Shown: in pieces, positions 21,498-34,733 of the stretch | Layout of the letters: the number at the start of each line of letters is the position of its first letter | How positions within the stretch are numbered: the stretch's first letter is position 1 | Origin: Sipunculus nudus | Taxonomy: Eukaryota; Annelida; Sipuncula; Golfingiida; Sipunculidae | Direction: 5' to 3' | NCBI GenBank assembly: GCA_026874595.1 | Contig: CM049312.1 | Location: forward strand, 48,487,429 to 48,551,428 | DNA: 64,000 nt | Position numbers and translations under genes: made by a program | Notes under the pieces: generated by a model | What the model saw: the letters and a program-made list of their open reading frames with translations, nothing else | Databases searched by the model: none | Told to the model about the DNA's origin: nothing

Positions 21498-24400
21498 CAG
21501 TAATCTTGCCCTGGAGGTCATAGTTTTGCAGGAATCATTTTGAAACTGACATATCCCAAGTCCTACCCTATTATCTCGAAATCGTTTTTTTTTTCATTTT
21601 TCGAATATGGCTGCTAGGGGGCGCTGCACACGACCCTCACACACATATCATTTCATTGGCCATATCTCTAAAATCCTAAGCCTCAATTACATAAACTATA
21701 GCTTATTTTCTTCCTCTGAGTCTTCTCCATAAATTGATAATTTCATCTGGTCTCAATCTTGTGTCACTTTGTCAGTTTGTCCGTCTGTTTGTCAGTTGTC
21801 CTCAAATTCGCCTGCTTGCTGGTTCTTGGTCTCACATATAGCATTCTACAGTCCACAGTTTTTAAAGAAGCATTTGAAAACTGATGCATATTATGTTTTA
21901 CAAAAATATCTCGAAACATATTTTCATTTTCCGGATATGGCCGCTAGGTGGCGCTGCACCTGACCCTCACACACATATCATGATATTGGCCATATCTCTA
22001 AAACCCAAAGCCTCAATTACAGAAACTATGGCTTATTTTCTTTCCCTGAGTCCTCTCCATGACCTGGTAAAGTCACCTGGTCTTAATTTTGTATCACTTT
22101 GTCAGTGTGTCTGTCTGTTTGTCAGTTGTCCTCAAATCCGCCTGCTTGCTGGTGCTTGCGTCTCATATATAGCATGCTATAGGCCACAGTTTTTTCAGGA
22201 ATCCTTATAAAACTGGTACATCTTATGTGTTACACTGATATCTCAAAACAGATTTTTCATTTTCCGGATATGGCCACTGGGGGGCGCTGCACCTTTACCT
22301 CCCCAACATATCATGTTTTGGCCATATCTCCAAAATTTTAAACCTTACCTACATAAACTATCGCTCATTTTGCTCTTCTTTACCTTCGGCACTTTTGTCT
22401 GGTAATCTGTTATCACAGATGTGTCAGTATGTCTGTCTGTTCGTCTTTTGTTGTCAGCTTTGTCTGCTTCCTCCTTGTTTTGTCTGATATGTCATTCTAC
22501 AGGCCCAAACTTCTCAGCAAACGTTGAGGGTCATTCAAATGATAGAAAACCGACAATAGGTTCTGTCTCTCCGTCTGTCTGTCATTTCAACTTCCAGCAA
22601 GCGCTCGACCTCTGGTCGTCTAGTTTGTTGCTTGCCGGAAATCTTTGATTTCTGCAAGCAGGTTGGTCAGTCGCGGATGTCTGTTTGTCTGTCTGTCTGT
22701 CTGTGTACTCTCTACAGGCCACAATTTTCCAGCAATTGCTTTCAAACTAATACAGCTGGTAGACAAGCAAAAGTCCTGGAGGCCTATTGTTTTTGGGCAT
22801 TATAGGTCAAATGTCAAGGTCAAGGTCATCAAAAGTATATAAAACGGTTTTTTGTTTATATCTGTGTTAATATTGGTCATATCTACTTCAACATTAGCTC
22901 ATTTTAATCGTCATTCCAAGGCCTGTCTTCTGGTGTGTGGCTGACTTAATTTGCGGTAACCACGGTAACGCATTTTTGGGGAAAAGTGCTTTTATTTTTC
23001 TAAATTTGTCAGTTTTAAAGCTACAGAGGTCTAGTTTTTTGCTTCAGGTAGCATTCACCTAGTACAACAAGATTCTATTAAGAGTCTCGCAATATCTCGT
23101 ATAATATCTCGTCAAACGAGATATTTCGAGATTTCAGTAATCTTGCCCTGGAGGCCACAGTTATGCAGGAAGCTTTTTGAAACTGACATATCGTAAGTCC
23201 TACACTATTATCTCGAAATCAATTTTTCATTTTTTGAATTCGGCCGCTAGGGGGCGCTGGGTGCAAACCTCTCCAACATATCATGTTTTGGCAATATCTC
23301 CAAAATTATAAGCCTCAATTACAAAAACCATAGTTTATTTCTTTCCTCTAAGTCTTCTACATGAACTCGTTTAGTCATCTTGTCTCAATCTTGTGTCACT
23401 TTGTCTGTGTGTCCGTCTGTTTCTCAGTTGTCCTCAAATTCGCTTGCTTGCCGGTTCTTGCTTCTCACATATAGCATTCTACAGGCCACAGTTTTGAAAG
23501 AATCCTTTTAAAACTATTACATCTTATGTCTTACACTAATATCTGGAAACGAATTTTTCATTTTCCAGATATGGCCGCTAGGGGGCGTTGCACTCAAACT
23601 TCCACAACATATAATTTTTTGCCCATATCTCAAAAAGTATAAACCTCATTTACATAAACTATAGCTTATTATCTTCCTCTGAGGTTTCTCCATCACATGA
23701 TTAAGTCAACTGGTCTCAATCTTGGGTCAGTTTGTCAGTATGTTAGTCTGTTTTTCAGTTGTCCTTAATTTCGCCTGCTTCCTGGTTCTTGCGTCTCACA
23801 TATACCATTCCACTGGCCACAGTTTTGCAGGAATCGCTTTGTAACTTACACTTATCATATTTCGTAACGATATCTGGAAGGCCTATGTTTATTATTCAAA
23901 TAAGTCAAAGGTCAAGGTCAAGGTGATCAAAACGTATCAAAGTTTTTTTTCTTTAGAACTTTGTTAACATTGGTTCTATCTTTACAAACTAGGAATTATT
24001 TTCTTTCACTTTGACATTGCTCGTTCATCTGACTAACCTTACCCATTTCCGGCAAGCGCGTGACCTCAGGTCATCTAGTCTGTTTGTTTGTCTGTCTGTC
24101 TGTGTACTCTCTACAGGCCACAATTTTGCAGCAATTGCTTTTAAACTTACACCAGTGTTAGACAAGCAAAAGTCCTGGATGCCTATTGTTTTTGGGCTTT
24201 ATAGGTCATAGGTCAAGGTCATCAAAACTTCTCAAAACGGGTTTTTCTTCATATCTATGTCACTATTAGTCGTATCTTCTTCAAACATAGCTCATTTTAA
24301 ACGTCATTCCAAGGCCAGTCATCTGGTGTGTAGCTGACTCAAATTTGCCGTTACCATAGTAACGAATTTTTTAGAAAAATTCATGATATTCGAAAATAAA

Positions 24401-27400
24401 GGACCTTATTTTTCTAACTTTGGCAGTTTTAGCGCTAGAGAGGTCTAGTTTTTTGCATCAGGTAGCATTCAACAAGTACTGCAAGATTGTTTTATAAGTC
24501 TTGTGATATCTTGTATAATTTCTCGTCAAACGAGATATTTCGAGATTTCAGTAGTCTTGCCCTGGAGGCCACAGTTTATCGGGAATCTTTTTGAAACTGA
24601 CATATCTTAAGTCCTGCACGATTTTATCTCGAAACTGTTTTTCCATTTCCTGAATGCGGCCGCTAGGGGGCGCTGTATGCAAACCTCCCCAACATATCAT
24701 GTTTTGGTCATATCTCCAAAACTGAGAGCCTCAATTACATAAACTGTAGCTTATTTTCTTCCTCTGGGTCTTTCAAAAAACCTGGTGTATTCATTTGGTC
24801 TCAATCTTGAGTCACTTTGTCTGTGTGTCCGTCTGTTTCTCAGTTGTCCTCAAATCCGCTTGCTTGCCGGTTCTCACATATAGCATTCTACAGGCCACAG
24901 TTTTGAAAGAATCCTTTCAAAACTATTACATCTTATGTCTTACACTAATATCTCGAACCGGTTTTTTTATTTTTCAGAATTGGCCGCTAGGGGCGGTGCA
25001 CTCAAACTTGCACAACATATCATTTTTTAGCCATATCTCCAAAACTATAAACCTCATTTACATAAACTATAGCTTATTATCTTCCTCTGAGGTTTCTTCA
25101 TAACATGATTAAGTCATCTGTTCTCAATCCTGGGTCAGCTTGTCAGTATGTTTCTCTGTTTGTCAGTTGTCCTCAATTTCGCCTGCTTCCTGGTTCTTGC
25201 GTCTCACATGTAGCATTCTACTGGCAACAGTTACGCAGGAATCGTTTTGTAAATTACACTTGTCATATATCGTGATGATATCTGGAAGTCCTATGTTTAT
25301 TATTCAAATAAGTCAAAGGTCAAGATCAAGGTGATCAAAATATATCAAAATCTTATTTTCTTCAGAACTTTGTTAATATTGGTTCTTTCTTCACAAACTA
25401 TGGATTATTTTCTTTCACTTTGACACTGCTCGTTCATCTGACTAACTTTACATCATTTCTGGCAAGCGCATGACCTCAGGTCATCTAGTCTGTTTGTTGC
25501 TTGCCGGAAATCTCCGATTACGGCAAGCAGGTTGGTCAGTCGCGGATGTCTGTTTGTCTGTCTGTCTGTCTGTGTACTCTCTACAGGCCACAATTTTTCA
25601 GCAATTGCCTTCAAACTTATACAGCTGGTAGACAAGCAAAAGTCCTGGAGGCCTATTGTTTTTGGGCATTATAGGTCAAATGTCAAGGTCAAGGTCATCA
25701 AAAGTATACAAAACAGTTTTTTGTTCATATCTGTGATAATATTGGTCGCATCTACTTCAACAGTAGCTCATTTTAATCGTCATTCAAAGGCCTGTCTTCT
25801 GGTGTGTAGCCGACTCAATCTGTTGTAACCATGGTAACGCATTTTTGGGGAAAAGTGCTGATATTTTTCTAAATTTGTCAGTTTTAAAGCTACAGAGGTT
25901 TAGTTTTTTGCTTCAGGTAGCATTCACCTAGTACTTCAAGATTCTATTAAGAGTCTCGCAATATCTCGTATAATATCTCGTCAAACGAGATATTTCGAGA
26001 TTTCAGTAATCTTGCCCTGGAGGCCAGTTTTGCAGGAATCTTTTTGAAACTGACATATCGTAAGTCCTACACTATTATCTCGAAATCAATTTTTCATTTT
26101 CCAGAATTGGCCGCTAGGGGGCGGTGCACTCAAACTTGCACAACATATCATTTCTTTGGCCATATCTCCAAAACTATTAACCTCATTTAAATAAACTATA
26201 GCTTATTATCTTCCTCTGAGGTTTATCCATAACCTGATCAAGCATCTGTTCTTAATCTTGGGTCAGTTTGTCAGTATGTTGGTCTGTTTGTCAGTTGTCC
26301 TTAGTTTCGCCTGCTTCCTGGTTCTTGCGTCTCACATTTACCATTCTACTAGCCACAGTTTTGCAGGAATCGCTTTGTAACTTACACTTATCATATTTCG
26401 TAACGATATCTGGAAGGCCAAAGTTTATTATTCAAATAAGTCAAAGGTCAAGGTCAAGGTGATCAAAACATATCAAAATCTTTTTTCTTCAGAACTTTTT
26501 TAATATTGGTCCTATCTTTACAAACTATGGATCATTTTCTTTCACTTTGACATTGCTCGTTCATCTGACTAACTTTACGTCATTTCCGGCAAGCGCGTGA
26601 CCTCAGGTCATCTAGTCTGTCTGTCTGTTTGTCTGTGTACTCTCTACAGGCCACAATTTTGCAGCAATTTTCTTTTAACTTATACAGTTGGTAGACAAGC
26701 AAACATCCTGGAGGCCTGTTGTTTTTGGGCGATATAGGTCAAAGGTCAAGGTCATCAAAAGTATACAAAACATTTTTTCTTCATATCTATGTGACTATTA
26801 GTCATATCTACTTCAACCGTAGCTCATTTTAATCGTCATTCCAATGCCTGACTTCTGGTGTGTAGCTGACTCAATTTGCGGTCACCATGGTAACGCATTT
26901 GAGGGGAAAACTGCTGACATTTTTCTAACTTTGTCAGTTTTAAAGCTAGAGAGGTCTAGTTTTCGGCTTGAGGTAGCATTCAACTAGAACTACAAGAATT
27001 TATTAAAAGTCTCGCAGTATCTCGTAAAATATCTCGTCAAACGAGATATTTCGAGATTTCAGTAATCTTGCCCTGGAGGCCACAGTTTTGCAGGAATCTT
27101 TTTGATACTGACATATCGTATGTCCTACCCTATTATATCGAAATTGTTTTTCATTTTTTGAAAGCGGCCGCTAGGGAGCGCTGTATGCAAACCTCCCCAA
27201 CATATCATGTTTTGGCCATATCTCCAAAATTATAAGCCTCAATAACAAAAACTATAGCTTATTTTCTTCCTCTTAGTCTTCACCATAAACTCGTTAAGTC
27301 ATCTGGTCTCAATCATGTGTCACTTTGTCAGTATGTCTGTCTGTTTGTCAGATGTCCTCAAATTCGCCTGCTTGCTGTTGCTTGCGTCTCACATATAACA

Positions 27401-27498
27401 TTCTACAGGCCACAGTTTTGAAAGAATCCTTTTGAAACTATTACATCATATGTCTTACCGTAATATCTCGAAAGAGGTTTTTCATTTACCGGAGATGG

Positions 27499-27512
27499 CC
27501 ACTAGGGGGCGC
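27499..27512 (+). promoter_or_regulatory. exact CTCF-consensus match
   Basis: CCACTAGGGGGCGC, preceded by agatgg and followed by tgcac. It has an exact counterpart in the segmental duplicate at 58843-58856. Confidence 0.5.
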
Positions 27513-29967
27513 TGCACTCGACCCTCCTCAACATATCAATTTTTTTTGCTATATATTCAGAACAATAAACACCCATTACATAAACTATCGCATATTTCTC
27601 CCTCTAAGTCTTCTCCATAATCTGGTGTAGTCATTTGCACTCGATAATGAGTCACTTTGTCAGTGTGTCCGTCTGTTTGTCAGTTGCCCTCAAATTCGCC
27701 TGCTTGCTGGTTCTTGCGTCTCACATAGAGTATTCTACAGGCCACAGTTTTGAAAGAATCCCCTTGAAACTAGTACATCTCATGTCTTACACCAATATCT
27801 CAAAATATATTTTTCATTTTTCCGATATGGCCGCTAGGGGGCGCTGAACACGACCCTCCCATTTATATCATTATATTGGCCGTAACTCCAAAACTCACAG
27901 CCTCAATTACATTAACTATATCTTATTTTCTTTCTCTGATTCTTCTCCATAACCTGGTGTAGTCATTTGGACACAAACCTGAGTCACTTTGTCGGTGTGT
28001 CCGTCTGTTTGTCAGTTGTTTTCAAATTCGCCTGCTTGCTGGCTTTTGCGTGTCACATATACCATTGTACATACCTAGTTTTGCAGGAATCCTTTTGAAA
28101 CTGGTACAGCTGATTTCATACACTACTATCTCGAAAGTGCTTTTTTTATTTTCGGGATTGGTTGCTAGGGGCGCTGCACTCGAACCACTGCAACATATCA
28201 GTGCTTGGCCTTTCCTCGAAAACCGTGAACTTTATCTGCACAAACTATAACTCATTTTGTTTCTATATATCTTCTCCATATGTTTATGTAATCATATATT
28301 ATCTAAAATGTGTCAGTGTGTCAGGATGTTTTTCCGTTTGTCAGTTGTTGTCAGTTTTGTATGCTTTCATGTTATTTTGTGTGATATATATCATTCTGCA
28401 GGCCCTAATTCCTCGGCATTCACTCTGAAGGTCACTAAATTGATGGAAAACCGACACTTTGTATCGTTTGTCCGTCTGTCTGTCATTTCCATTTCCGGCA
28501 AGCGTTCGAACTCTGGTCGTCTAGTTTGTTTGTTGCTTGCCGGAAATCTTCGATTTCGGCAAGTTGGTTGGTCAGTTGCGTATGTCTGTTTGTTTGTTTG
28601 TCTGTGTACTCTCTACAGGCCACATTTTTGCCGGAATTGCTTTCAAACTGACAAAGCTGGTCAAAATCAAAATTCCTGGAAGCCTATTGTTTTTGGTCAA
28701 TATAGGTCAAAGGTCAAGGTCATCAAAAGTATACAAAACGTTTTTATCTTCATATCTTTGTTACTTTTAGCCGTATCTACTTCAAACATAGCTCATTTTA
28801 ATCTTCATTCCATGGCCTTTCTTCTGATGTGTAGCTGCTTTAAATTTGCCGTAACCATGGTTACGAATTTTTGGGAAAAATTCATGATATTAGAAAATAA
28901 GGGGTCTTATTTTTCTAACTTTGTCAGTTTAAAAGCTAGAGAGGTCTAGTTTTTTGCATCAGGTAGCATTTAACAAGTACTACAAGATTTTATTACAAGT
29001 CTCGCGATATCTCGTATAATATCTCGTCAAACGAGATATTTCGAGATTTTAGTGATCTTGCCCTGGAGGTCACAGTTTTGCAGGAATCTTTTTGAAACTG
29101 ACATATCGCAAGTCCTACCCTTTTATCTCGAAATTGTTTTTTAATTTTTTTATGCAGCCGCTAGGTGGCGCTTTATGCAAACCTCATCAACATATTATGT
29201 TTTGGCCATATCTACAAAACTGTGAGCCTTAATTACATAAACTATAGCTTATTTTCTTCCACTGAGTCTTTTCAAAATCCTGGTGTAGTCATTTCCAATC
29301 AATCTTGAGTCACTTTGTCAGTGTGTCTGTCTGTTTCTCAGTTGTCCTTAAAAATTCGCCTGCTTACCGGTTCTTGCGTCTCACATATAGCATTCTACAG
29401 GCCACAATTTTGAAAGAATCCTTTTTTAAACTATTACATCTTATGTCTTACACAAATATCTCGAAACTGAATTTTCATTTTCCAGATATGGCTGCTAGGG
29501 GGCGGTGCACATAAACTTTAACAAAATATCATTTTTTGCCCTTTTCTCCAAAACTATAAACCTCATTTACATAAACTATAGCTTATTATCTTCCGCTGAG
29601 GTTTCTCCATAACATGATTAAGTCATCTGATCTCAATCTGGGGTCAGTTTGTCAGTATGTTTGTCTGTTTTTCAGTTGTCCTTGATTTCGCCTGCTTCCT
29701 GGTTCTTGGGTCTCAAATATACCATTCTACTGGCCACAATTTTGCAGGAATCGCTTTATAACTTACACTTGTCATATTTCGTAACGATATCTGGAAGGCC
29801 TATGTTTATTATTCAAATAAGTCAAAGGTCAAGGTCAAGGTGATCAAAACATATCCACATTTTTTTCTTCAGAACTTTGTTTAAATTGATCCTTTCTTTA
29901 CAAACTAGGGATTATTTTCTTTCACTTTGAAATTGCTCGTTCATCTGACTAACTTTACGTCATTTCC

Positions 29968-32267
29968 GGCAAGCGCGTGACCTCAGGTCATCTAGTTTGT
30001 TGCTTGCCGGAAATCTTCGATTTTGGCAAGCAGGTTGGTCAGTCGCGGATGTCTGTTTGTCTGTTTGTCTATCTGTCTATGTACTCTCTACAGGCCAGAA
30101 TTTTAAAGCAATTGCCTTTAAACATATACAGCTGGTAGACAAGCAAAAACCCTGGAGGCCTATTGTTTTAAGGCGATATAGGTCCAAGGTCAAGGTCAAG
30201 GTCATCAAAACTTCTCAAAACGGATTTTGCTTCATATCCTTGTAACTATAAGTCGTATCTACTTCAATTGGAGCTCATTTTAATCGTCATTCCAGGGCCT
30301 TTCTTCTGGTGTGTAGCTGCCTTAAATTTGCTGTAACCATGGTTACGCATTCTGGGGCAAAACTCATGATTTTCAAAAATGAGGGGTCTTATTTTTCCAA
30401 CTTTGTCAGTTTTAAAGCTACAGAGGTCTAGTTTTTTGCATCAGGTAGCATACAAGCAGTATTATTTGATTATATTACAAGTCTCGCAATATCTCGTGTA
30501 ATTTCTCGTCAAACGAGATATTTCGAGATATCGCTTAGTGATAGCCTAGAGTCCACAAGTATGCAGGAATCATTTTGAAACTGCTACAATTTGTGTCTTA
30601 CACTAATATCTCGAAATAGATTTTTCATTTTCCGGATATGCCCGCTAGGGGGCGGTGCACATAAACTTTAACAACATATCATTTTTTGCCCTTTTCTCCA
30701 AAACTATAAACCTCATTTACATAATCTATAGCTTATTATCTTTCGCTGAGGTTTCTCCATAACATGATTAAGTCATCTGATCTCAATCTGGGGTCAGTTT
30801 GTCAGTATGTTTGTCTGTTTTTCAGTTGTCCTTGATTTCGCCTGCTTCCTGGTTCTTGGGTCTCAAATATACCATTCCACTGGCCACAATTTTGCAGGAA
30901 TCGCTTTGTAACTTACACTTGTCATATTTCGTAACGATATCTGGAAGGCCTATGTTTATTATTCAAATAAGTCAAAGGTCAAGGTCAAGGTGATCAAAAC
31001 ATATCCACATTTTTTTCTTCAGAACTTTGTTAATATTGATCCTTTCTTAACAAACTAGGGATTATTTTCTTTCACTTTGAAATTGCTCGTTCATCTGACT
31101 AACTTTACGTCATTTCCGGCAAGCGCGTGACCTCAGGTCATCTAGTTTGTTGCTTGCCGGAAATCTTCGATTTCGGCAAGCAGGTTGGTCAGTCGCGGAT
31201 GTCTGTTTGTCTATCTGTCTATGTACTCTCTACAGGCCAGAATTTTAAAGCAATTGCCTTTAAACATATACAGCTGGTAGACAAGCAAAAATACTGGAGG
31301 CCTATTGTTTTAAGGCGATATAGGTCCAAGGTCAAGGTCAAGGTCATCAAAACTTCTCAAAACGGATTTTGCTTCATATCCTTGTAACTATAAGTCGTAT
31401 CTACTTCAATGGGAGCTCATTTTAATCGTCATTCCAGGGCCTTTCTTCTGGTGTGTAGCTGCCTTAAATTTGCTGTAACCATGGTTACGCATTCTGGGGC
31501 AAAACTCATGATTTTCAAAAATGAGGGGTCTTATTTTTCCAACTTTGTCAGTTTTAAAGCTACAGAGGTCTAGTTTTTTGCATCAGGTAGCATACAAGTA
31601 GTATTATTTGATTATATTACAAGTCTCGCAATATCTCGTGTAATTTCTCGTCAAACGAGATATTTCGAGATATCGCTTAGTGATAGCCTAGAGTCCACAA
31701 GTATGCAGGAATCATTTTGAAACTGCTACAATTTGTGTCTTACACTAATATCTCGAAATAGATTTTTCATTTTCCGGATATGCCCGCTAGGGGGTGCTGC
31801 ACTATAACCTTCCTAACATATCAGTTTTTGACCATATCTCCGGAAGAATAAACCCCAATTACAGAAACTATAGCTTATTTTCTTCCTGTGAGTCTTCTCC
31901 ATACCCTGGTTAAGTCAGCTGATCTAAATCTTGTGTTACTTTGTCAGTATGTCTGTCTGTTTGTCAGTTGGCCGCAATTTCACGCTTTCTGGTTCTTGCG
32001 TCTTATTTATAGCATTATACAGACCACATTTTAGCAGGAATCCTTTTGAAACTGGTACATGTTTTTTCTTACACTAATTTCTCAAAATGGATTTTTTATT
32101 TTTCGGAAATGGCCGCTAGGCGGCGCTGCACTCGAACCTCCCCAACATTTCGTCTTGTGGACATGTCTCCAAAACTATTAATCTCAATTACATAAACTAT
32201 AGCTTATGTTATTTCTCTGAGTCTTCTCCACCTCTGGGTTAAGTCATCTGGTCTCAAATTTGTGTCA
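29968..32267 (+). repeat. recent tandem duplication of an L-S-M unit, about 1,150 bp
   Basis: The L module starting 29968 repeats at 31118 (1,150 bp), including the preceding M linker (29649 and 30799), with very few differences. Copy B of the segmental duplication has only one of these units, so the event happened, or was reversed, after the large duplication. Confidence 0.85.
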
Positions 32268-32939
32268 CTTTGTCAGTATGTCTGTTTGTCATTTGTCCTC
32301 AATTTCACCTGCTTGCTTGTTCTTGCGTCTTACGTATAGTATTCTACAGGCCACAGTTTTGTAGCAATGATTTTGTAACTTACACATATTGAATGTCGGA
32401 ATGAATTCTGAAAATAATTAAGTATATTATTTATATAGATCAAAGGTCAAGGTCAAGGTGGTGTGAAATAATTTTGTGAAAGGATTTGTCCTATCCTCAC
32501 AAACTATACCTTATTTTCTCCCTCCTGAATTTACCATGGCACAGTCTACTGAATTACCCTACAGTTTGTGTCACTTTGTCAGTATGTTTGTCTTTCTGTT
32601 TATCAGATGTCCTCAATTTCGCTGGTTCCTGCTTCTTACTTATAACATTATACAGGCCACAGTTTTGCAGCAATCACTTTGTAACTTATACATAACATGT
32701 ATTGGCACGATTTCTGGGGGCTACAATGTCATTTCTACATATTCAGGAATAAGATGGACCATTGAGCAAGTCATGACCTTGGTGTGTCTGTCTGTTCGTC
32801 TTGTAGTTCTTATTTATTGGACCACATCTGAGAGTATTCAATTTTCTTCACGTTGTGTATACCGCTTGTAATTAAGAAGACATTCGTTCCAGACTGTTCG
32901 TCACTTCTTGCACAACATCATGAATAACAAAAGAAAAAT

Positions 32940-32973
32940 TCAAACAATATATTTTTTTACATAGAATAAAAAA

Positions 32974-33015
<42 letters not shown>

Positions 33016-33530
33016 ACAGATTTCGTTTATTGTCACATTGTAATATTTTATGATTAACAGTTTTTATCATTTAAATCTGCATTAATTTCAAACAAATTTT
33101 ATTACACAGAATAAAAAATAATGAAATACATATATATATATCAACAGATTTCATTTATTGTCACATTGCAATATTTTATAATTAACAGTTTTTATCACTA
33201 AAATCTGCATCAAAGTCAAACAATATATTGTATTACATAGAATAAAATTAATGAAATACATATATATATATCAACAGATTTCATTTATTGTCACATTGCA
33301 ATATTTTATAATTAACAGTTTTTATCACTGAAATCTGCATCAAATTCAAACAATATATTTTATTACATAGAATAAAAAAATGAAATATATATATTAACAG
33401 ATTTCATTTATTGACACATTGCAAAATTTTATGATTAACAGTTTTTGTCACTGAAATCTGCATCAAATTCAAACAATATATGTTATTACATAGAATAAAA
33501 AATAATGAAATACATTTATAGTATTTGTAA
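32940..33530. repeat. AT-rich tandem repeat, about 123-130 bp, 4-5 units, with (TA)n
   Basis: Units begin at atcaacagatttcatttatt (33014, 33142, 33272) and a variant at about 33395, continue with cacattg(c/t)aatattttat and aaatctgcatcaaa, and end acatagaataaaa. The first unit is preceded by a (TA)n run (32974-33012). The block recurs at 63178-63720. Confidence 0.9.
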
Positions 33531-33694
33531 TTGGTTATTGTGACATTGCTACAGGCTGCTTATCACACTGCCTGACCAAATGATGTAACAACCTTTGTCT
33601 CCAGTGAGACTTGTTCATTTCATGTATCCAAGGAGGTAATTTGGTCCAGCCGGAACTGCTTTTGATATACTGGTACGCCATACTGGTTAATCCC

Positions 33695-33970
33695 GGAGAG
33701 ACCGACCGTGCTTATCACACAGCCTGTCGCCTCCTGTCCCCAAGTTACGTAACCATCCTTTTCCCAAAAGGACGATGGTGAGCCACTGGTTGGTCACGGA
33801 GAGACCGACCGTGCTTATCACACAGCCTAACGCCTCCTGTCCCCAGTGACGTAACCATCCAAGTCCCGAATGAGCAATAGTGCGCCACTGGTTGTTCCTG
33901 GAGAGACCGACCGTGATTACCTCCTGTCCCCAAGTGACGTATCCATGCAAATTCTAAATGAGACTTGGAC
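33695..33970. repeat. about 102-bp tandem repeat, 3 units
   Basis: ggagagaccgaccgtg starts at 33695, 33798 and 33900, with cacacagcct, cgcctcctgtcccca and gacgtaaccatcc between. The third unit has lost its internal ttatcacacagcct part. The minus-strand open frames across it are repeat translations. The first unit is also present at 63899-64000, where copy B runs off the window. Confidence 0.85.
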
Positions 33971-34733
33971 AATTCAGAAACTAGGAAATGATAGTTATTC
34001 CGTAATACCGCACCCTTGTCTAGACTTGATTTTTTTTTAAATTTATCCAGATAATCTAGTCTTATTTAATGTATTGGATATATAAATCAGTAACTGTTAT
34101 TACATACCGTAAAAAAGAAATCTCATCGTTCATTGTTAAAAGAAGGTACGATGGTTTCGTGCAGATAAAGAGCAAACATTTCTTCATCATTGTTCTACTT
34201 TGGTTTATACATGGCAATACCTCATATTGAACAATATGCTCCTCTGCCGGTCATTTTTGTTGTATGGAACGGCGTTCGAGTATCAAAAATGATCTCTCTG
34301 ACCAAATTTCTTTTTGCACAAAGCGTTTGGTAGAGGCAATATATTAAAAATTATTACTTTCATTATTCAATCATTTTTTTTTTAAATTAATGAATATTGG
34401 GAATTCTCAATCTATCAATAAAGAATAAACAACAAAAAAATTCATTCATAAACTTATATAACCATAACAATAATGATAATATGACAATAGTAAGGTAATA
34501 ACAGTGTAGAGATAATGTGACAATATATTTTAAAAATGTAAAGTTTTAGGTAAAATATTTAGATCATATTATTTCATCGTCTTTATTTATTAAAATATTC
34601 AAAATCTCATTAATATTGATAACCAATACATTAATAAAAATACAAAATTATTAGTGTGAATGAATAAAAATATAATACTTATAACAGGACAGTATATTAA
34701 AATTTATTCCGTATGAATACAATGTAAAATAGT
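33971..34733. other. AT-rich flank of the Helentron, 3' side
   Basis: No coding frame. If the element ends as its relatives do, its 3' terminus lies somewhere here, since the endonuclease reading frame stops at 34734. I could not fix an exact end. Confidence 0.4.

Larger units (their letters stand above)
12114..32126 (+). promoter_or_regulatory. series of CTCF-like motifs in Array I
   Basis: Measured against CCASYAGRKGGCRS, near-consensus matches in one orientation start at 12114, 12447, 13389, 14654, 15285, 15614, 16521, 16849, 17180, 17511, 21611, 21941, 22274, 23244, 23575, 24660, 26111, 27499, 27831, 29158, 29492, 30642, 31784 and 32113. Most differ from consensus only at position 3 (G for A). 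The 205-bp array at 19.6-20.9 kb has the variant CCGCCAGATGGCGC (20278, 20871). In the best copies the flanking bases also agree with the extended vertebrate motif (TGGCC before and TG after). Binding is not shown by sequence alone. Confidence 0.5.
11541..32880 (+). repeat. Array I: mosaic tandem array of S, L and M modules
   Basis: Three recurring modules fill this region with few gaps. S (about 330 bp): aggccacagttttgcaggaa, atctcgaaa, the CTCF-like gccgctagggggcgctg, catatctccaaaactata, gtcactttgtcagtgtgtc, and gcgtctcacatatagcattc. L (about 0.9 kb): ggcaagcgcgtgacctcagg, optional minisatellite units, tgtactctctacaggcc, an AGGTCA run, gtaaccatggttac, then a nested hairpin. M (about 250 bp): tatctggaaggcctatg, a second AGGTCA-like run, then cgttcatctgactaacttta. 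Typical order is L-S-S-M-L. Starts of L fall near 12766, 13869, 17850, 20999, 22599, 24051, 25461, 26588, 28497, 29968 and 31118. All are in one orientation. Divergence rises toward 14-19 kb. The many 60-130 residue open frames rich in S, V, C and L are translations of these modules and have no support as proteins. Confidence 0.9.
22300..33797 (+). repeat. segmental duplication, copy A
   Basis: Matched at about 50.4-64.0 kb. The offset is 28,206-28,209 bp from about 23.2 to 27.4 kb (for example 25140 to 53346), 31,344 from 27.4 to 30.0 kb (27432 to 58776, 29649 to 60993) and 30,203 from about 32 kb on (32476 to 62679). The offset steps are explained by whole-unit changes: copy B gained about 1,746 and 1,391 bp between 54.5 and 58.8 kb, and copy A has an extra unit of about 1.15 kb at 29.97-31.1 kb. 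The true right end lies beyond the window for copy B. Confidence 0.9.

Noticed and set aside
28257-28949. 230-codon open frame (and its 170-codon relative at 59601)
   Set aside because: It crosses L-module parts including a minisatellite unit and the AGGTCA run, and the copy B version is cut by an indel, so there is no sign of coding constraint.
11541-32871. Many 60-130 residue frames such as those with QRSRSR or RSKVKVKVIK ends
   Set aside because: They are translations of the AGGTCA run and surrounding S/L/M modules, recur in every copy with shifted frames, and show no domain or codon bias.
33687-33972. Minus-strand frames over the 102-bp repeat
   Set aside because: They recur with the repeat unit and have no family resemblance.
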